Of a stretch of DNA of 18,674 nt, positions 1 to 7,075 are shown piece by piece (position 1 is the first letter of the stretch; every line of letters starts with the position of its first letter). The notes under the pieces are model-generated. The model did not search any database. It was not told the DNA's origin and saw only the letters and a list, made by a program, of their open reading frames with translations. The position numbers and the translations under genes were made by a program. The stretch is taken from positions 1 through 18,674 of the forward strand of contig JAEZGY010000046.1 in assembly GCA_023416695.1 (NCBI GenBank), given 5' to 3'. The DNA comes from Bacillota bacterium. Lineage in GTDB: Bacteria > Bacillota > Clostridia > Lachnospirales > Lachnospiraceae.

Positions 1-21
1 AATATTCTTCTTTCCCATCAT
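1..21 (-). CDS. first codons of a leftward gene (partial)
   Basis: Only seven codons (MMGKKNI) are inside the window; the rest lies beyond the left edge. The start is supported by an SD-like AAAGGA six bases upstream of the ATG at 21 and by a good promoter at 87-115. A second ATG at 18 is also possible. The product cannot be named from seven residues. Confidence 0.45.
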
Positions 22-86
22 TGTACATCCTTTCTTCTACTTAAACTCTCTATATGTAAAGTGTAGCTTCTATGTTGATAGCAACT

Positions 87-115
87 ATTATAGCATTGCA
101 ATAATTGAACTACAA
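87..115 (-). promoter_or_regulatory. sigma-A promoter for the leftmost gene
   Basis: On the minus strand, TTGTAG (110-115) and TATAAT (87-92) are separated by exactly 17 bases. A TGC directly before the -10 makes it an extended -10. Transcription should begin near 80, giving a leader of about 60 nt before the ATG at 21. The stretch 22-151 shows no other gene. I see no clear terminator for the amidase gene there. Confidence 0.6.
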
Positions 116-151
116 CTTTAAATGAGATTTTTTTCTTATGTATATTCTATG

Positions 152-946
152 CTATGAAGGTAACCAAAGTCTCTGGTATAAATCCTCTCGTCTATCTTGT
201 TTTATAGGGAATGTGTTCCGGTATTTCTCGACATCCTCTGTTAGCTCCGCTATCAAAAGCCCTTCTTCATGTTCTATTGTATCAATGACGCTACCAGTTG
301 GTGTAATAATACTACTACCTCCAGAATAGTAATCACCTTTCATAGTACCTACACAGTTACTAGCTATGATGTAACACTGATTTTCAATAGCACGGGCCTT
401 AAGTAAGGTAGAAAAATGTTCCTTCCTAGCTTCTGGCCAATTAGCCGCTACGACAATTACCTCTGCCTTTTTAGATGCTGCTTGAAAAATCTCAGGAAAT
501 CTTAAATCATAGCATAGGAAAGTAGAGACCTTCTGTCCCTTTATATTACAAAAGCTCAGATGGTCTCCCTTAGTAAAATAGTGATGCTCCTCTCCATAAG
601 AAAATGGATGTATCTTAATATAATCCGATATAATTCTTCCTTCTGGGTCTACAATGGTATAGTGGTTCTCACAAGCAGCAATGCCTTTCTTTACCCATCC
701 ATAGCCAATATGTATCTTATAGTACGTAGACAGTCTCTTCATTTCTTCATTGGTACTGAATTCGTCTTTGGCCTCCTGTTCTTTCACTGCTTCAAGATTC
801 ATAGAAAACCCAGTAAAACTCATTTCAGGAAATACAATAAAATCTGCCAAAGACTCAAAAGCCTCTTGAGTGAATCTCCTCGCCACTTCTATGTTACGCT
901 TTTTATCTTCCCAGTAAATATGCGTTTGAGCTACTGCTATCCTCAT
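152..946 (-). CDS. nitrilase-superfamily carbon-nitrogen hydrolase (omega-amidase-like)
   Basis: A 264-residue cytosolic amidase of the carbon-nitrogen hydrolase family. Members hydrolyse amides, such as the omega-amides of glutamine or asparagine keto acids, through a Glu-Lys-Cys triad. All three residues are visible: E41 in FPEMSF, K111 in YIKIHPF and nucleophile C145 in FLCYDLRFPE; the extra structural Glu falls at E119/E120 in SYGEE. Length is normal for a single-domain member. The ATG at 946 follows the stop of the GGDEF gene by one base, so the two are probably cotranscribed and translationally coupled; an AGAGG about 13 nt upstream is a weak SD inside the preceding gene. Known omega-amidases (YafV, Nit2) share this size and the CYDLRFPE motif, but the substrate cannot be read from the sequence. 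Confidence 0.88.
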   Translation of the reverse strand: MRIAVAQTHIYWEDKKRNIEVARRFTQEAFESLADFIVFPEMSFTGFSMNLEAVKEQEAKDEFSTNEEMKRLSTYYKIHIGYGWVKKGIAACENHYTIVDPEGRIISDYIKIHPFSYGEEHHYFTKGDHLSFCNIKGQKVSTFLCYDLRFPEIFQAASKKAEVIVVAANWPEARKEHFSTLLKARAIENQCYIIASNCVGTMKGDYYSGGSSIITPTGSVIDTIEHEEGLLIAELTEDVEKYRNTFPIKQDRREDLYQRLWLPS

Positions 947-947
947 A

Positions 948-2891
948 TTACTTTACTGACCTCTTTCTATTTGATTTATCCTTATACATTGCTTTATCCG
1001 CCAAATCAATCCACCTCTCAGCATCCGCCTTTTCAGGATGCTTAGCAATATGGTACCCTATACTAACATTAATTGGATGTTTAAACTTCCTTCTAGCTGC
1101 CTCTTTCTTTACTAGTTCCCTAAACAGCTTATTCTTTGCCTTCATCGTACTGTCGGTTTGGTTAATCCCTAATGCGATAAACTCATCTCCACCATAGCGT
1201 ATTAAAGACTCATCTCGGTAAACCTGTCTCATACAGTCTGTTACAATAGTAATTGCTTTATTTCCGATGTCATGACCGTAAACGTCATTAATCAACTTTA
1301 ATTCATCCATATCAAAGAATTGTACCATAATACTATCATTAGAAGTCTCATATCTATTGATTAATTCCATAATACGCTTTTTATAACCAAAACGATTATA
1401 TAGACCTGTCATGGAATCTGTTTCGTACAAATCCTCCAACTTACAGATGGTTAGATTCTCAATTCTGTGAATGCGTAACTGTTCAAGAGAATTTGAAATC
1501 TTTCTAACATAATTTCCTATAAAATCATTAATAATATTAGCTTTACTCCCTGCAAAAGAAATAAATCCATAACAATGTTCTCTAAAATATAAAGGCATAA
1601 AATAGGTAACATCCTCATGCTCCTTAGATACATTATTATTTTCATTATTCACCAGGTGTATAATATCTGTAAAAGTAAGTTTCTCGTAGGACGAATATTG
1701 CCCATAGTCATAGGCAACTGGTACAGCAAAATAGGAATCATATCCAGGTATATTTTTTTCATATTCTAATAGTTTCTCTATTGTACCAGACTCATTCTGC
1801 AGCAAATCTGCTACAGAATAATTAAGACATACAAAAAACTTTTGGATAAATCTTTCTGGCATGTGATTACGTATACTATTGATAAATTCACCGTAATTTG
1901 TACACCCAATTAAATCCTCCTCCATCTTGGAAGACAGTTGGGTCATCAAAATTTTCTCCATATCATATTGATACAACTCTCTACTATAGTCGTCAAAAGA
2001 AATCTGTGGCTTAATATTGCAACCGCAGCTTTCTCGAACACATAAAACATATGGGACATAGAAATTAATATTTTCTCTCTCACCTAGTATATGCTGTACT
2101 AAAAGTTTAATGGACTCCTTGCCCATCTGCTGTTTTGCTCTTCCTATTGAGGTAATACTAGGACAGGAAGTCTTGGTTTGTGAAACATTGTCAAATCCTG
2201 TTACTGCGACATCCCTTGGTACATCATAACCCATTTTCTGAAGTTCCCAACATACGGTTAACGCCATTACATCATTGGCACAGATAAAAGCATCAGGAAG
2301 CTTTTCTCCATTATCAAGATAGTGATGGACAGCATTTAGCGCACCATCCATGCAGTAATTAGCATAATAGATGTCCTCCTCCTTTACCTCTATCCCATTT
2401 TCCTTTAACACATCTTTAAATGCATTCACTCTAAGGATACTTTCTTGATTCGCCTTAGGTCCTGCTAGCATTTTAAAAGATTTATAATTATGTACCTTTA
2501 CCATGTGCTCTACTAAAGATTTCATGGCAATATAATTATCCGTTCCCATAAATCCAAAATCTTTCATTCTATTGTCTGTACAAATTACAGGAATGTTAAG
2601 TTCACTAAACTTAACACTCAGTTGTTGAACTACAGACTCCGCAAACATTGTATTAGAAACAAAGACTATTCCATCATATAGCTTATAGTCTGGTTGATTA
2701 AATATTTCGTATTCTCTCTTACCAAATGGGTGTTCCTCATCAAACCCACCCATACAAGTATAGATATGTAAAGAACAGTGATAAAAATCCGCTGCTTCAT
2801 ATATGCCATTCAATAGATCTAAACGGTAGTCCATATTCCAACCTACCACAATTACTGCTATATGTATTTTCCCTTTGTGTACACTACTCAT
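948..2891 (-). CDS. LacI-type sensor domain fused to GGDEF diguanylate cyclase
   Basis: A 647-residue protein with a periplasmic-binding-protein-like (LacI/Peripla_BP_3) domain at about residues 8-285, including the hallmark ICANDVMAL near 203 and AVTGFDNV near 229. A middle region of about 300-470 resembles no domain I can name with confidence. A C-terminal GGDEF domain follows (about 490-640) with intact GGDEF at 567-571 and MTGLYNR at 494. It lacks both the LacI helix-turn-helix and a signal peptide or membrane helix, so it should bind a small ligand in the cytoplasm and make cyclic di-GMP in response. The position for the RxxD inhibitory site (558-561) reads YRDE, so canonical product inhibition seems absent. 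It starts at an ATG preceded by GGGGGAT, with AAGGAG slightly farther upstream. The downstream amidase gene begins one base after its stop. Confidence 0.88.
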   Translation of the reverse strand: MSSVHKGKIHIAVIVVGWNMDYRLDLLNGIYEAADFYHCSLHIYTCMGGFDEEHPFGKREYEIFNQPDYKLYDGIVFVSNTMFAESVVQQLSVKFSELNIPVICTDNRMKDFGFMGTDNYIAMKSLVEHMVKVHNYKSFKMLAGPKANQESILRVNAFKDVLKENGIEVKEEDIYYANYCMDGALNAVHHYLDNGEKLPDAFICANDVMALTVCWELQKMGYDVPRDVAVTGFDNVSQTKTSCPSITSIGRAKQQMGKESIKLLVQHILGERENINFYVPYVLCVRESCGCNIKPQISFDDYSRELYQYDMEKILMTQLSSKMEEDLIGCTNYGEFINSIRNHMPERFIQKFFVCLNYSVADLLQNESGTIEKLLEYEKNIPGYDSYFAVPVAYDYGQYSSYEKLTFTDIIHLVNNENNNVSKEHEDVTYFMPLYFREHCYGFISFAGSKANIINDFIGNYVRKISNSLEQLRIHRIENLTICKLEDLYETDSMTGLYNRFGYKKRIMELINRYETSNDSIMVQFFDMDELKLINDVYGHDIGNKAITIVTDCMRQVYRDESLIRYGGDEFIALGINQTDSTMKAKNKLFRELVKKEAARRKFKHPINVSIGYHIAKHPEKADAERWIDLADKAMYKDKSNRKRSVK

Positions 2892-2972
2892 GGTTATCCC
2901 CCAAAACTCCTTAACCTGACGTATGAATTTACAAATATTTATATATATTTCACCCGTAACTAAGACTTTTGT

Positions 2973-3001
2973 ACTATAAATATAATAGCACTAATTCACA
3001 A
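2973..3001 (-). promoter_or_regulatory. promoter of the GGDEF-amidase operon
   Basis: On the minus strand, TTGTGA (2996-3001) and TATAGT (2973-2978) have a 17-base spacer. The predicted start near 2966 leaves a 75-nt leader to the ATG at 2891. The site is in the 301-base gap between two divergent genes, which is very AT-rich. Confidence 0.45.
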
Positions 3002-3066
3002 GAAGTACAATATTATGAAAAAATTTTAGATAATTAAGTAAATTATATCTACAAGAATCCATACTA

Positions 3067-3095
3067 TTGTATAATCAAATATTTTCCAATATACT
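3067..3095 (+). promoter_or_regulatory. promoter of the kdpDE-like pair
   Basis: TTGTAT (3067-3072) and TATACT (3090-3095) are spaced 17 bases apart. The predicted start near 3102 places the strong SD AAGGAG and the ATG at 3139 about 35 nt downstream. This fits a normal leader for a gene beginning at 3139 rather than at 3193. Confidence 0.45.
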
Positions 3096-3138
3096 ATACA
3101 TAAACGTAACTAATGACTTAATGATAAGGAGAGCGCCT

Positions 3139-3165
3139 ATGAAAGATAGCAGAGGATACAAATAA
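3139..3165 (+). other. 8-codon ORF in frame with the sensor kinase (apparent lost N-terminus)
   Basis: ATG at 3139 has an excellent SD (AAGGAG, about 8 nt upstream) and encodes MKDSRGYK before a TAA at 3163. It is in the same frame as the sensor kinase. Reading through the TAA would continue as STYLLDICK directly into MFAFLLL at 3193, which looks like the charged N-terminal stretch before the first membrane helix of KdpD/DUF4118 proteins. The kinase's own ATG at 3193 has no SD. Either this is a premature stop (mutation or sequence error), or a leader peptide from which ribosomes reinitiate 27 nt later. Confidence 0.55.
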
Positions 3166-3192
3166 AGCACCTATCTTTTAGATATATGTAAG

Positions 3193-4668
3193 ATGTTTGC
3201 GTTTTTACTTCTTTCAACAATAATCAGCCATATATTACTGTGGATTGATTTCCCAGAAGCTAGTATAGTAATGACCTTCTTACTGGGTGTATTATTGACA
3301 GCAAGATTGACCAATGGTTATGTATATGGCATTGTTTCATCTATTTTATCTATTTTAGTCTATAACTTCTTTTTTACAAAGCCAATATATACCTTTGCAG
3401 TAAATGATCCTAGCTATTTTGTTACCTTTGGAAGTATGATGATCACCTCCTTAGTAACCAGCACATTGACCTCTCACGTAAAAGAAAGTGCCTCCAATGC
3501 ATTAGAAAAGGAAGCCGAGACAAGGGCTCTGTACCAACTGACCAACCACCTAACCGATGCAGCCGATAATCGTGAAATTGCGGCTATCGCAGTAAAAATC
3601 ATCAGTACAGTGTTAGATTGTAAGGCGGCCTGTCTTTGCTTTATAGAAAAGGATATTCCAGAACCCACCTACATCCAACAACTCGATTCAAATAACCAAA
3701 TACAAAGAGAGACCGAGGAAATTGATTTGATTAGTAACAGTATTTGTCATATAAATACCAGTTATTATATCGACAATGAATTCTATAACTGGCCAATTTA
3801 TGGTAGAGATAATTTATTAGGTCTTATACGAATACCAATTGAAGCTGCATCAAGGATGACAGAGTCACAAAATCGTTTACTACGTGCTATGATCGAGAGC
3901 ATCGCACTTGCCATGGATCGCATCATGATTGCCTGGCAGAAAATGAACTATAGAGAGCAGACGATACAGGAACGCTATCGAAGTAATCTTTTACGAGCCA
4001 TCTCCCATGATTTACGAACTCCACTAACTGGAATTATGGGCACCTCAGAAATGCTAATGGGCATGTCCAAAAGTAGCGACCCACGTTATGACCTAGCTAA
4101 ACAGGTATGGGAGGATGCAGATTGGCTCCACTCCCTAGTAGAGAATATACTAAGCCTAACCAAACTTCAAGATGGAAAACTCTCTCTGAATAAACAACTT
4201 GAACCCGTAGAAGAAGTGATTGAAAGCGCCATTCTACATATTAATAACAGATACCCTCTTTGTGAAATTACAGTTAATATTCCAGAGGAATTATTTATGA
4301 TACCTATGGATCCTACTCTCATTACACAGGTTTTAATCAATCTTTTTGATAATTCTGTAAAACACTCTTCTACTGAACCTAATATTATGGTAACTGTGGA
4401 AAACGACAATAAAAATAGTAATGCTATTTTCTCTGTGAGAGACAATGGAATTGGTATTAGAAAAGAGGATTTACCGAATATTTTCAATATGTTTTACTCA
4501 ACCAACGTAAAGAACAAAAAGGCCCCTCGAGGAGTCGGTCTAGGACTTCCCATCTGTGATGCAATTATAAGAGCCCATGGAGGTACTATCATTGCCTATA
4601 ACTGTCCAGATGGACCAGGATGTGTCTTTTCCTTTACCTTACCTATGGAGGTGAGACTAGATGAATAA
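3193..4668 (+). CDS. KdpD-like sensor histidine kinase (DUF4118 type)
   Basis: A 491-residue membrane sensor kinase. Residues 1-95 hold the closely packed helices of a DUF4118/KdpD transmembrane domain, including FNFFFTKP-like YNFFFTKP at 57-64 and IVMTFLLGVLLTA. A GAF-like region (about 110-240) follows. Then come a HisKA domain with phospho-acceptor H272 in SHDLRTPL, an N-box (N383, N387), DNGIG at 417-421 and GVGLGL at 447-452. It lacks the N-terminal KdpD/Usp cytosolic domains of full-length KdpD (about 900 residues), a common form in clostridia. Its stop overlaps the regulator gene by 8 bases. Next to a Trk operon, it is best read as a sensor of potassium or turgor. The start is doubtful: 3193 has no SD, while in-frame ATG 3139 has one but is cut off by TAA. 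Confidence 0.85.
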   Translation: MFAFLLLSTIISHILLWIDFPEASIVMTFLLGVLLTARLTNGYVYGIVSSILSILVYNFFFTKPIYTFAVNDPSYFVTFGSMMITSLVTSTLTSHVKESASNALEKEAETRALYQLTNHLTDAADNREIAAIAVKIISTVLDCKAACLCFIEKDIPEPTYIQQLDSNNQIQRETEEIDLISNSICHINTSYYIDNEFYNWPIYGRDNLLGLIRIPIEAASRMTESQNRLLRAMIESIALAMDRIMIAWQKMNYREQTIQERYRSNLLRAISHDLRTPLTGIMGTSEMLMGMSKSSDPRYDLAKQVWEDADWLHSLVENILSLTKLQDGKLSLNKQLEPVEEVIESAILHINNRYPLCEITVNIPEELFMIPMDPTLITQVLINLFDNSVKHSSTEPNIMVTVENDNKNSNAIFSVRDNGIGIRKEDLPNIFNMFYSTNVKNKKAPRGVGLGLPICDAIIRAHGGTIIAYNCPDGPGCVFSFTLPMEVRLDE

Positions 4669-5356
4669 TTTAAGAGAATGTGTCCTTGTTGTGGAGGACG
4701 ATGCACAAATACGTAACTTTATTTGCTACTCACTAGAAACTGAAGGGTTACGTTATATCACAGCTGGTAATGCTCAGAATGCCCTTAATATGCTAGTTTC
4801 TGAACCCATTGATTTAATCCTTCTTGATCTTGGGCTTCCAGATTTCGATGGTATGGAAGTGATTAAGAAGGTAAGACAGTGGTCAGAAACCCCTATTATT
4901 GTAGTCTCTGCCAGAGATCAGGACAGAGAGAAGGCCAATGCTTTAGATGCTGGTGCAGATGATTACTTAACCAAGCCTTTTTCCGCAACAGAACTACTGG
5001 CACGCATTAGAGTAGCTCTACGCCATATGTATAAACAAGGAGGAAGCAAAACTCAGACTTATGCCCAAATTGGACAGCTTAAGATTGATTTTGACAAACA
5101 TATGGTTTATCTAGAAGGTATAGAGTTACACACCACACCAATGGAATATCGCCTTCTTACTTTATTCTTTAAAAATGCTGGAAAAGTTCTTACTACACAA
5201 ACCATCATTAGAGAAATATGGGGAGTCGGCTATGGTAATGACACTCAAGCCCTGCGAGCTCTAATGGCCGGCCTAAGAAGAAAAATTGAAAAGAACCCTG
5301 CAAAGCCATGCTACATCATAACTGAGATAGGCGTTGGCTATAGACTTCTAAATTAA
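4661..5356 (+). CDS. KdpE-like OmpR/PhoB-family response regulator
   Basis: A 231-residue response regulator. The receiver domain (about 6-120) has the acidic pocket E12-D13-D14, phospho-acceptor D56 in LLDLGLPD, switch residue S83 and K105 in LTKPF. The C-terminal winged-helix DNA-binding domain (about 135-230) has the typical TTPMEYRLL and ending IGVGYRLL. Its ATG lies inside the kinase gene with an 8-base overlap and a GGAGGTG SD nine bases upstream, so the two proteins should be made together. KdpE-type regulators bind direct repeats as dimers. The repeats at 5405-5453, before the next operon, have the right spacing. I infer that it activates the trk genes rather than a kdpFABC operon, which is not present here. 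Confidence 0.9.
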   Translation: MNNLRECVLVVEDDAQIRNFICYSLETEGLRYITAGNAQNALNMLVSEPIDLILLDLGLPDFDGMEVIKKVRQWSETPIIVVSARDQDREKANALDAGADDYLTKPFSATELLARIRVALRHMYKQGGSKTQTYAQIGQLKIDFDKHMVYLEGIELHTTPMEYRLLTLFFKNAGKVLTTQTIIREIWGVGYGNDTQALRALMAGLRRKIEKNPAKPCYIITEIGVGYRLLN

Positions 5357-5358
5357 TC

Positions 5359-5400
5359 AAAAACCCGCAAACTAGTATAACCTAGTCAGCGGGTTTTATT
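5359..5400 (+). terminator. intrinsic terminator after the response regulator
   Basis: The stem AAACCCGC / GCGGGTTT (5361-5368 with 5389-5396) encloses an inner ACTAG / CTAGT stem, and is followed by TTATT. It separates the two-component genes from the trk operon, so the latter needs its own promoter. Confidence 0.75.
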
Positions 5401-5404
5401 CATT

Positions 5405-5472
5405 TCTCACAGCTTTCTCACAACAATTCTCATTCTCTCACAGCTCTCTCACAACATTATGGATATGATAAT
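5405..5472 (+). promoter_or_regulatory. direct-repeat operator and -10 box of the trk operon
   Basis: TCTCACA occurs at 5405, 5416, 5436 and 5447. This gives two pairs, each with an exact 11-base period, the pairs being offset by 31 bases (about three helix turns). Each pair reads TCTCACAGC then TCTCACAAC, so the whole module is duplicated, with a degenerate TCTCAT at 5428 between. A -10-like TATGAT/GATAAT lies at 5464-5472, about 10-13 bases past the last repeat, and no good -35 is present. This matches the architecture of PhoB/OmpR-class activated promoters. The neighbouring KdpE-like protein is the natural candidate binder. Confidence 0.6.
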
Positions 5473-5522
5473 ACTGAAAAGATAATCAAACTCTATAACG
5501 TCTAGTAAGAAAGGACCATTCT

Positions 5523-5873
5523 ATGAAGAACGAAGAGATATTACATAACGATCCAGAGTTAACCGTACTTTGTCACTCAGTTAGAATACTTATCGAGAAC
5601 AAAAACTTTAATCAAAGTCTAGAAATAATTCAAGGCGCCATGGGAAAATACCCACATGCACCTGAACCACATAATCTCATGGGCATTCTCTTGGAGAATC
5701 AGGGGAATCACTTACTTGCCATGAAACATTTCCGTGCAGCTTGGGCTTTGGATCCAACCTACCTTCCAGCTAAATATAATATGAATCAATATGCTGAAAT
5801 GTCTTGTAGACTCCACAGAGATATGTACGTTGTTGAAGACTGTATATCTGATAAGAAGGGAGAAGGAAAATGA
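5523..5873 (+). CDS. small TPR-repeat protein of the trk operon
   Basis: A 116-residue soluble protein with two tetratricopeptide-like repeats at about residues 14-46 and 48-80 (for example HNLMGILLENQGNHLLAMKHFRAAW around 50-74, followed by DPTYLPAK). There is no signal peptide or membrane helix. TPRs mediate protein-protein contacts. As first gene of the potassium operon, coupled to the following trkA-like gene by a 4-base ATGA overlap, it may act on a regulatory or transport component, but its partner is unknown. The SD AAAGGA lies a few bases before the ATG. The charged tail DKKGEGK encodes the G-rich SD of the next gene. Confidence 0.75.
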   Translation: MKNEEILHNDPELTVLCHSVRILIENKNFNQSLEIIQGAMGKYPHAPEPHNLMGILLENQGNHLLAMKHFRAAWALDPTYLPAKYNMNQYAEMSCRLHRDMYVVEDCISDKKGEGK

Positions 5874-6265
5874 ACATTATTGTTATTGGGTGTGGGAAAA
5901 TAGGTAGTGCACTAGCCAATGAGCTTTCTGATTCTGGACACAATGTGTCAGTCATAGATCGTAGCAACGATAAGCTAGAGGTTCTCGGTAGTGGCTTTAA
6001 TGGACTTAAGGTAAAAGGCATTGAGTATGATGACAATGTATTAAAGGAAGCTGGTATTGAGGAGACCGACGTCGTGCTAGCTGTTACATCAGATGAAAAT
6101 ATAAACATTACTGTCTCTCTGATTGCCAAAGAACTCTATAAGGTTCCTCAAATTATAGCTAGAATCGTAAATCCAAACAGACAGTATATCTACGAGACTT
6201 TAGGCATAAAAACCATTAATCCAATTCAGCTAGAGGTTGATATCTTAAAATCTCAAATTTCTTAG
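5870..6265 (+). CDS. TrkA-like NAD-binding protein with RCK_N domain only
   Basis: A 131-residue Rossmann-fold protein matching the N-terminal half of TrkA/KtrA. It has the nucleotide-binding glycine motif GCGKIG at 7-12, acidic D30 at the end of strand 2 (VSVIDRS, typical of NAD(H) binding), and the VVLAVTSDENIN segment near 68. The RCK_C ligand-binding domain is missing: the protein ends shortly after the RCK_N fold. It starts at an ATG overlapping the stop of the TPR gene (ATGA) with a GGAG/AAGG SD. A full TrkA follows 29 bases later. The two may form a mixed gating ring beneath TrkH, but a separate role is possible. Confidence 0.85.
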   Translation: MNIIVIGCGKIGSALANELSDSGHNVSVIDRSNDKLEVLGSGFNGLKVKGIEYDDNVLKEAGIEETDVVLAVTSDENINITVSLIAKELYKVPQIIARIVNPNRQYIYETLGIKTINPIQLEVDILKSQIS

Positions 6266-6294
6266 TTTTGCTTTAGTAGAAAGGAGCTTTATAT

Positions 6295-6981
6295 ATGAAA
6301 TCAATTATCATTGGTGGAGGAAAAATAGGATATTATCTTTTAAAAACCCTACACGAAAAGAATTTTAACGTAGTTCTTATAGAAAACAACTATCAAACCT
6401 GTAAATCAATTGCTGAGGATATCGATACCAATATTATATTTGGAGATGGGACTGACTTAGAAGTACTTAAAGATGCTGGAATAGAGGAGGCCGACGTTGT
6501 GGCTGCTGTAACAGGTTCCGATGAAGAAAACCTAGTAATATGTAAGATTGCAAAGAGTACATTCCATATCTCTAAAACCATTGCTAAGATTAACAATCCC
6601 AAGAATATTACTATGTTTAAAGCCCTTGGAGTAGATAGAACCGTTTGTAGCACACTAGTAATAGCCAATCTTATTGAATATGAATTCGACAAAGACAATA
6701 TCAAAATTCTTCAATCCTTTGAACGTGGGGCAATGGTACTGGCAGAAATTCAGATTGATAAAAACAGTATTTGGATGGACCAATTGGTAAAAGATCTTGA
6801 ACTGCCTGAAGAATGTGTTATGTCTTCCATACTTCGCGACAATAAGGCAGTCTATCCAAGGGGAAATACAAGAATTATGGAGAATGACAATATACTGATG
6901 CTAACCAATAACTCGGGCTTTACCCAGCTAAAGAAGCTCATACGAGATGGGGGCAATAAGAATGCGAAAACTTGGTTCTGA
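6295..6981 (+). CDS. trkA: TrkA-like potassium uptake regulatory subunit (RCK_N + RCK_C)
   Basis: A 228-residue protein with the full TrkA/KtrA layout. RCK_N is at 1-130, with GGGKIG at 7-12, E30 closing strand 2 and VVAAVTGSDEEN near 68. RCK_C is at about 140-215. These proteins bind nucleotides (NADH/NAD or ATP/ADP) on the cytoplasmic face and gate the TrkH/KtrB channel. AAAGGAG lies nine bases before the ATG. The end of the gene overlaps the 37-codon small ORF by 20 bases. The paired, dissimilar TrkA proteins in one operon suggest a heteromeric ring, unlike E. coli TrkA, which carries two RCK units in one chain. Confidence 0.9.
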   Translation: MKSIIIGGGKIGYYLLKTLHEKNFNVVLIENNYQTCKSIAEDIDTNIIFGDGTDLEVLKDAGIEEADVVAAVTGSDEENLVICKIAKSTFHISKTIAKINNPKNITMFKALGVDRTVCSTLVIANLIEYEFDKDNIKILQSFERGAMVLAEIQIDKNSIWMDQLVKDLELPEECVMSSILRDNKAVYPRGNTRIMENDNILMLTNNSGFTQLKKLIRDGGNKNAKTWF

Positions 6982-7075
6982 TTTAAAAGGAATGCTATTT
7001 GAATGTTTATTTATATTACTATGGATGATGCTCCTACTACTTCTAACATGTTTTATTTGTGAGGTATGCTTATGA
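6962..7075 (+). CDS. 37-residue single-helix membrane microprotein between trkA and trkH
   Basis: An ORF from ATG 6962 to TGA 7075 encodes 37 residues: a basic, amphipathic start (MRKLGSDLKGMLFEC) followed by one strongly hydrophobic helix rich in Leu (LFILLWMMLLLLLTCFICEVCL). The positive N-terminus predicts N-in topology. It overlaps trkA by 20 bases, and its TGA overlaps the trkH ATG at 7072 as ATGA, the arrangement of translationally coupled subunits. The SD is weak (GGGGGC, 7 nt upstream). Without this ORF there would be an unusual 90-base hole in an otherwise seamless operon. By analogy, small single-helix subunits such as KdpF stabilise potassium transporters. That role here is inference and I recognise no family. 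Confidence 0.55.
   Translation: MRKLGSDLKGMLFECLFILLWMMLLLLLTCFICEVCL

Noticed and set aside
560..1045. 161-codon open frame on the plus strand across the amidase and GGDEF genes
   Set aside because: Both genes on the other strand have intact catalytic motifs; the frame has no family resemblance and is a shadow.
2955..3113. Repeated CGTAACTAA at 2955 and 3105
   Set aside because: A 9-base match in AT-rich DNA, 150 bases apart, with no helical or promoter-related placement; could be chance.
4167..4487. 106-codon open frame on the minus strand inside the sensor kinase gene
   Set aside because: It lies opposite HisKA/HATPase motifs that are clearly conserved, has no SD and resembles no protein.
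5405..5453. Short-repeat cluster as a possible CRISPR or tandem-repeat array
   Set aside because: The repeats are 7-9 bases with 11-base period and no spacers; an operator explains them better.
7066..7071. ATG 7066 as the trkH start
   Set aside because: GAGG is only one or two bases away, too close for initiation; ATG 7072 has the right spacing and the ATGA overlap.
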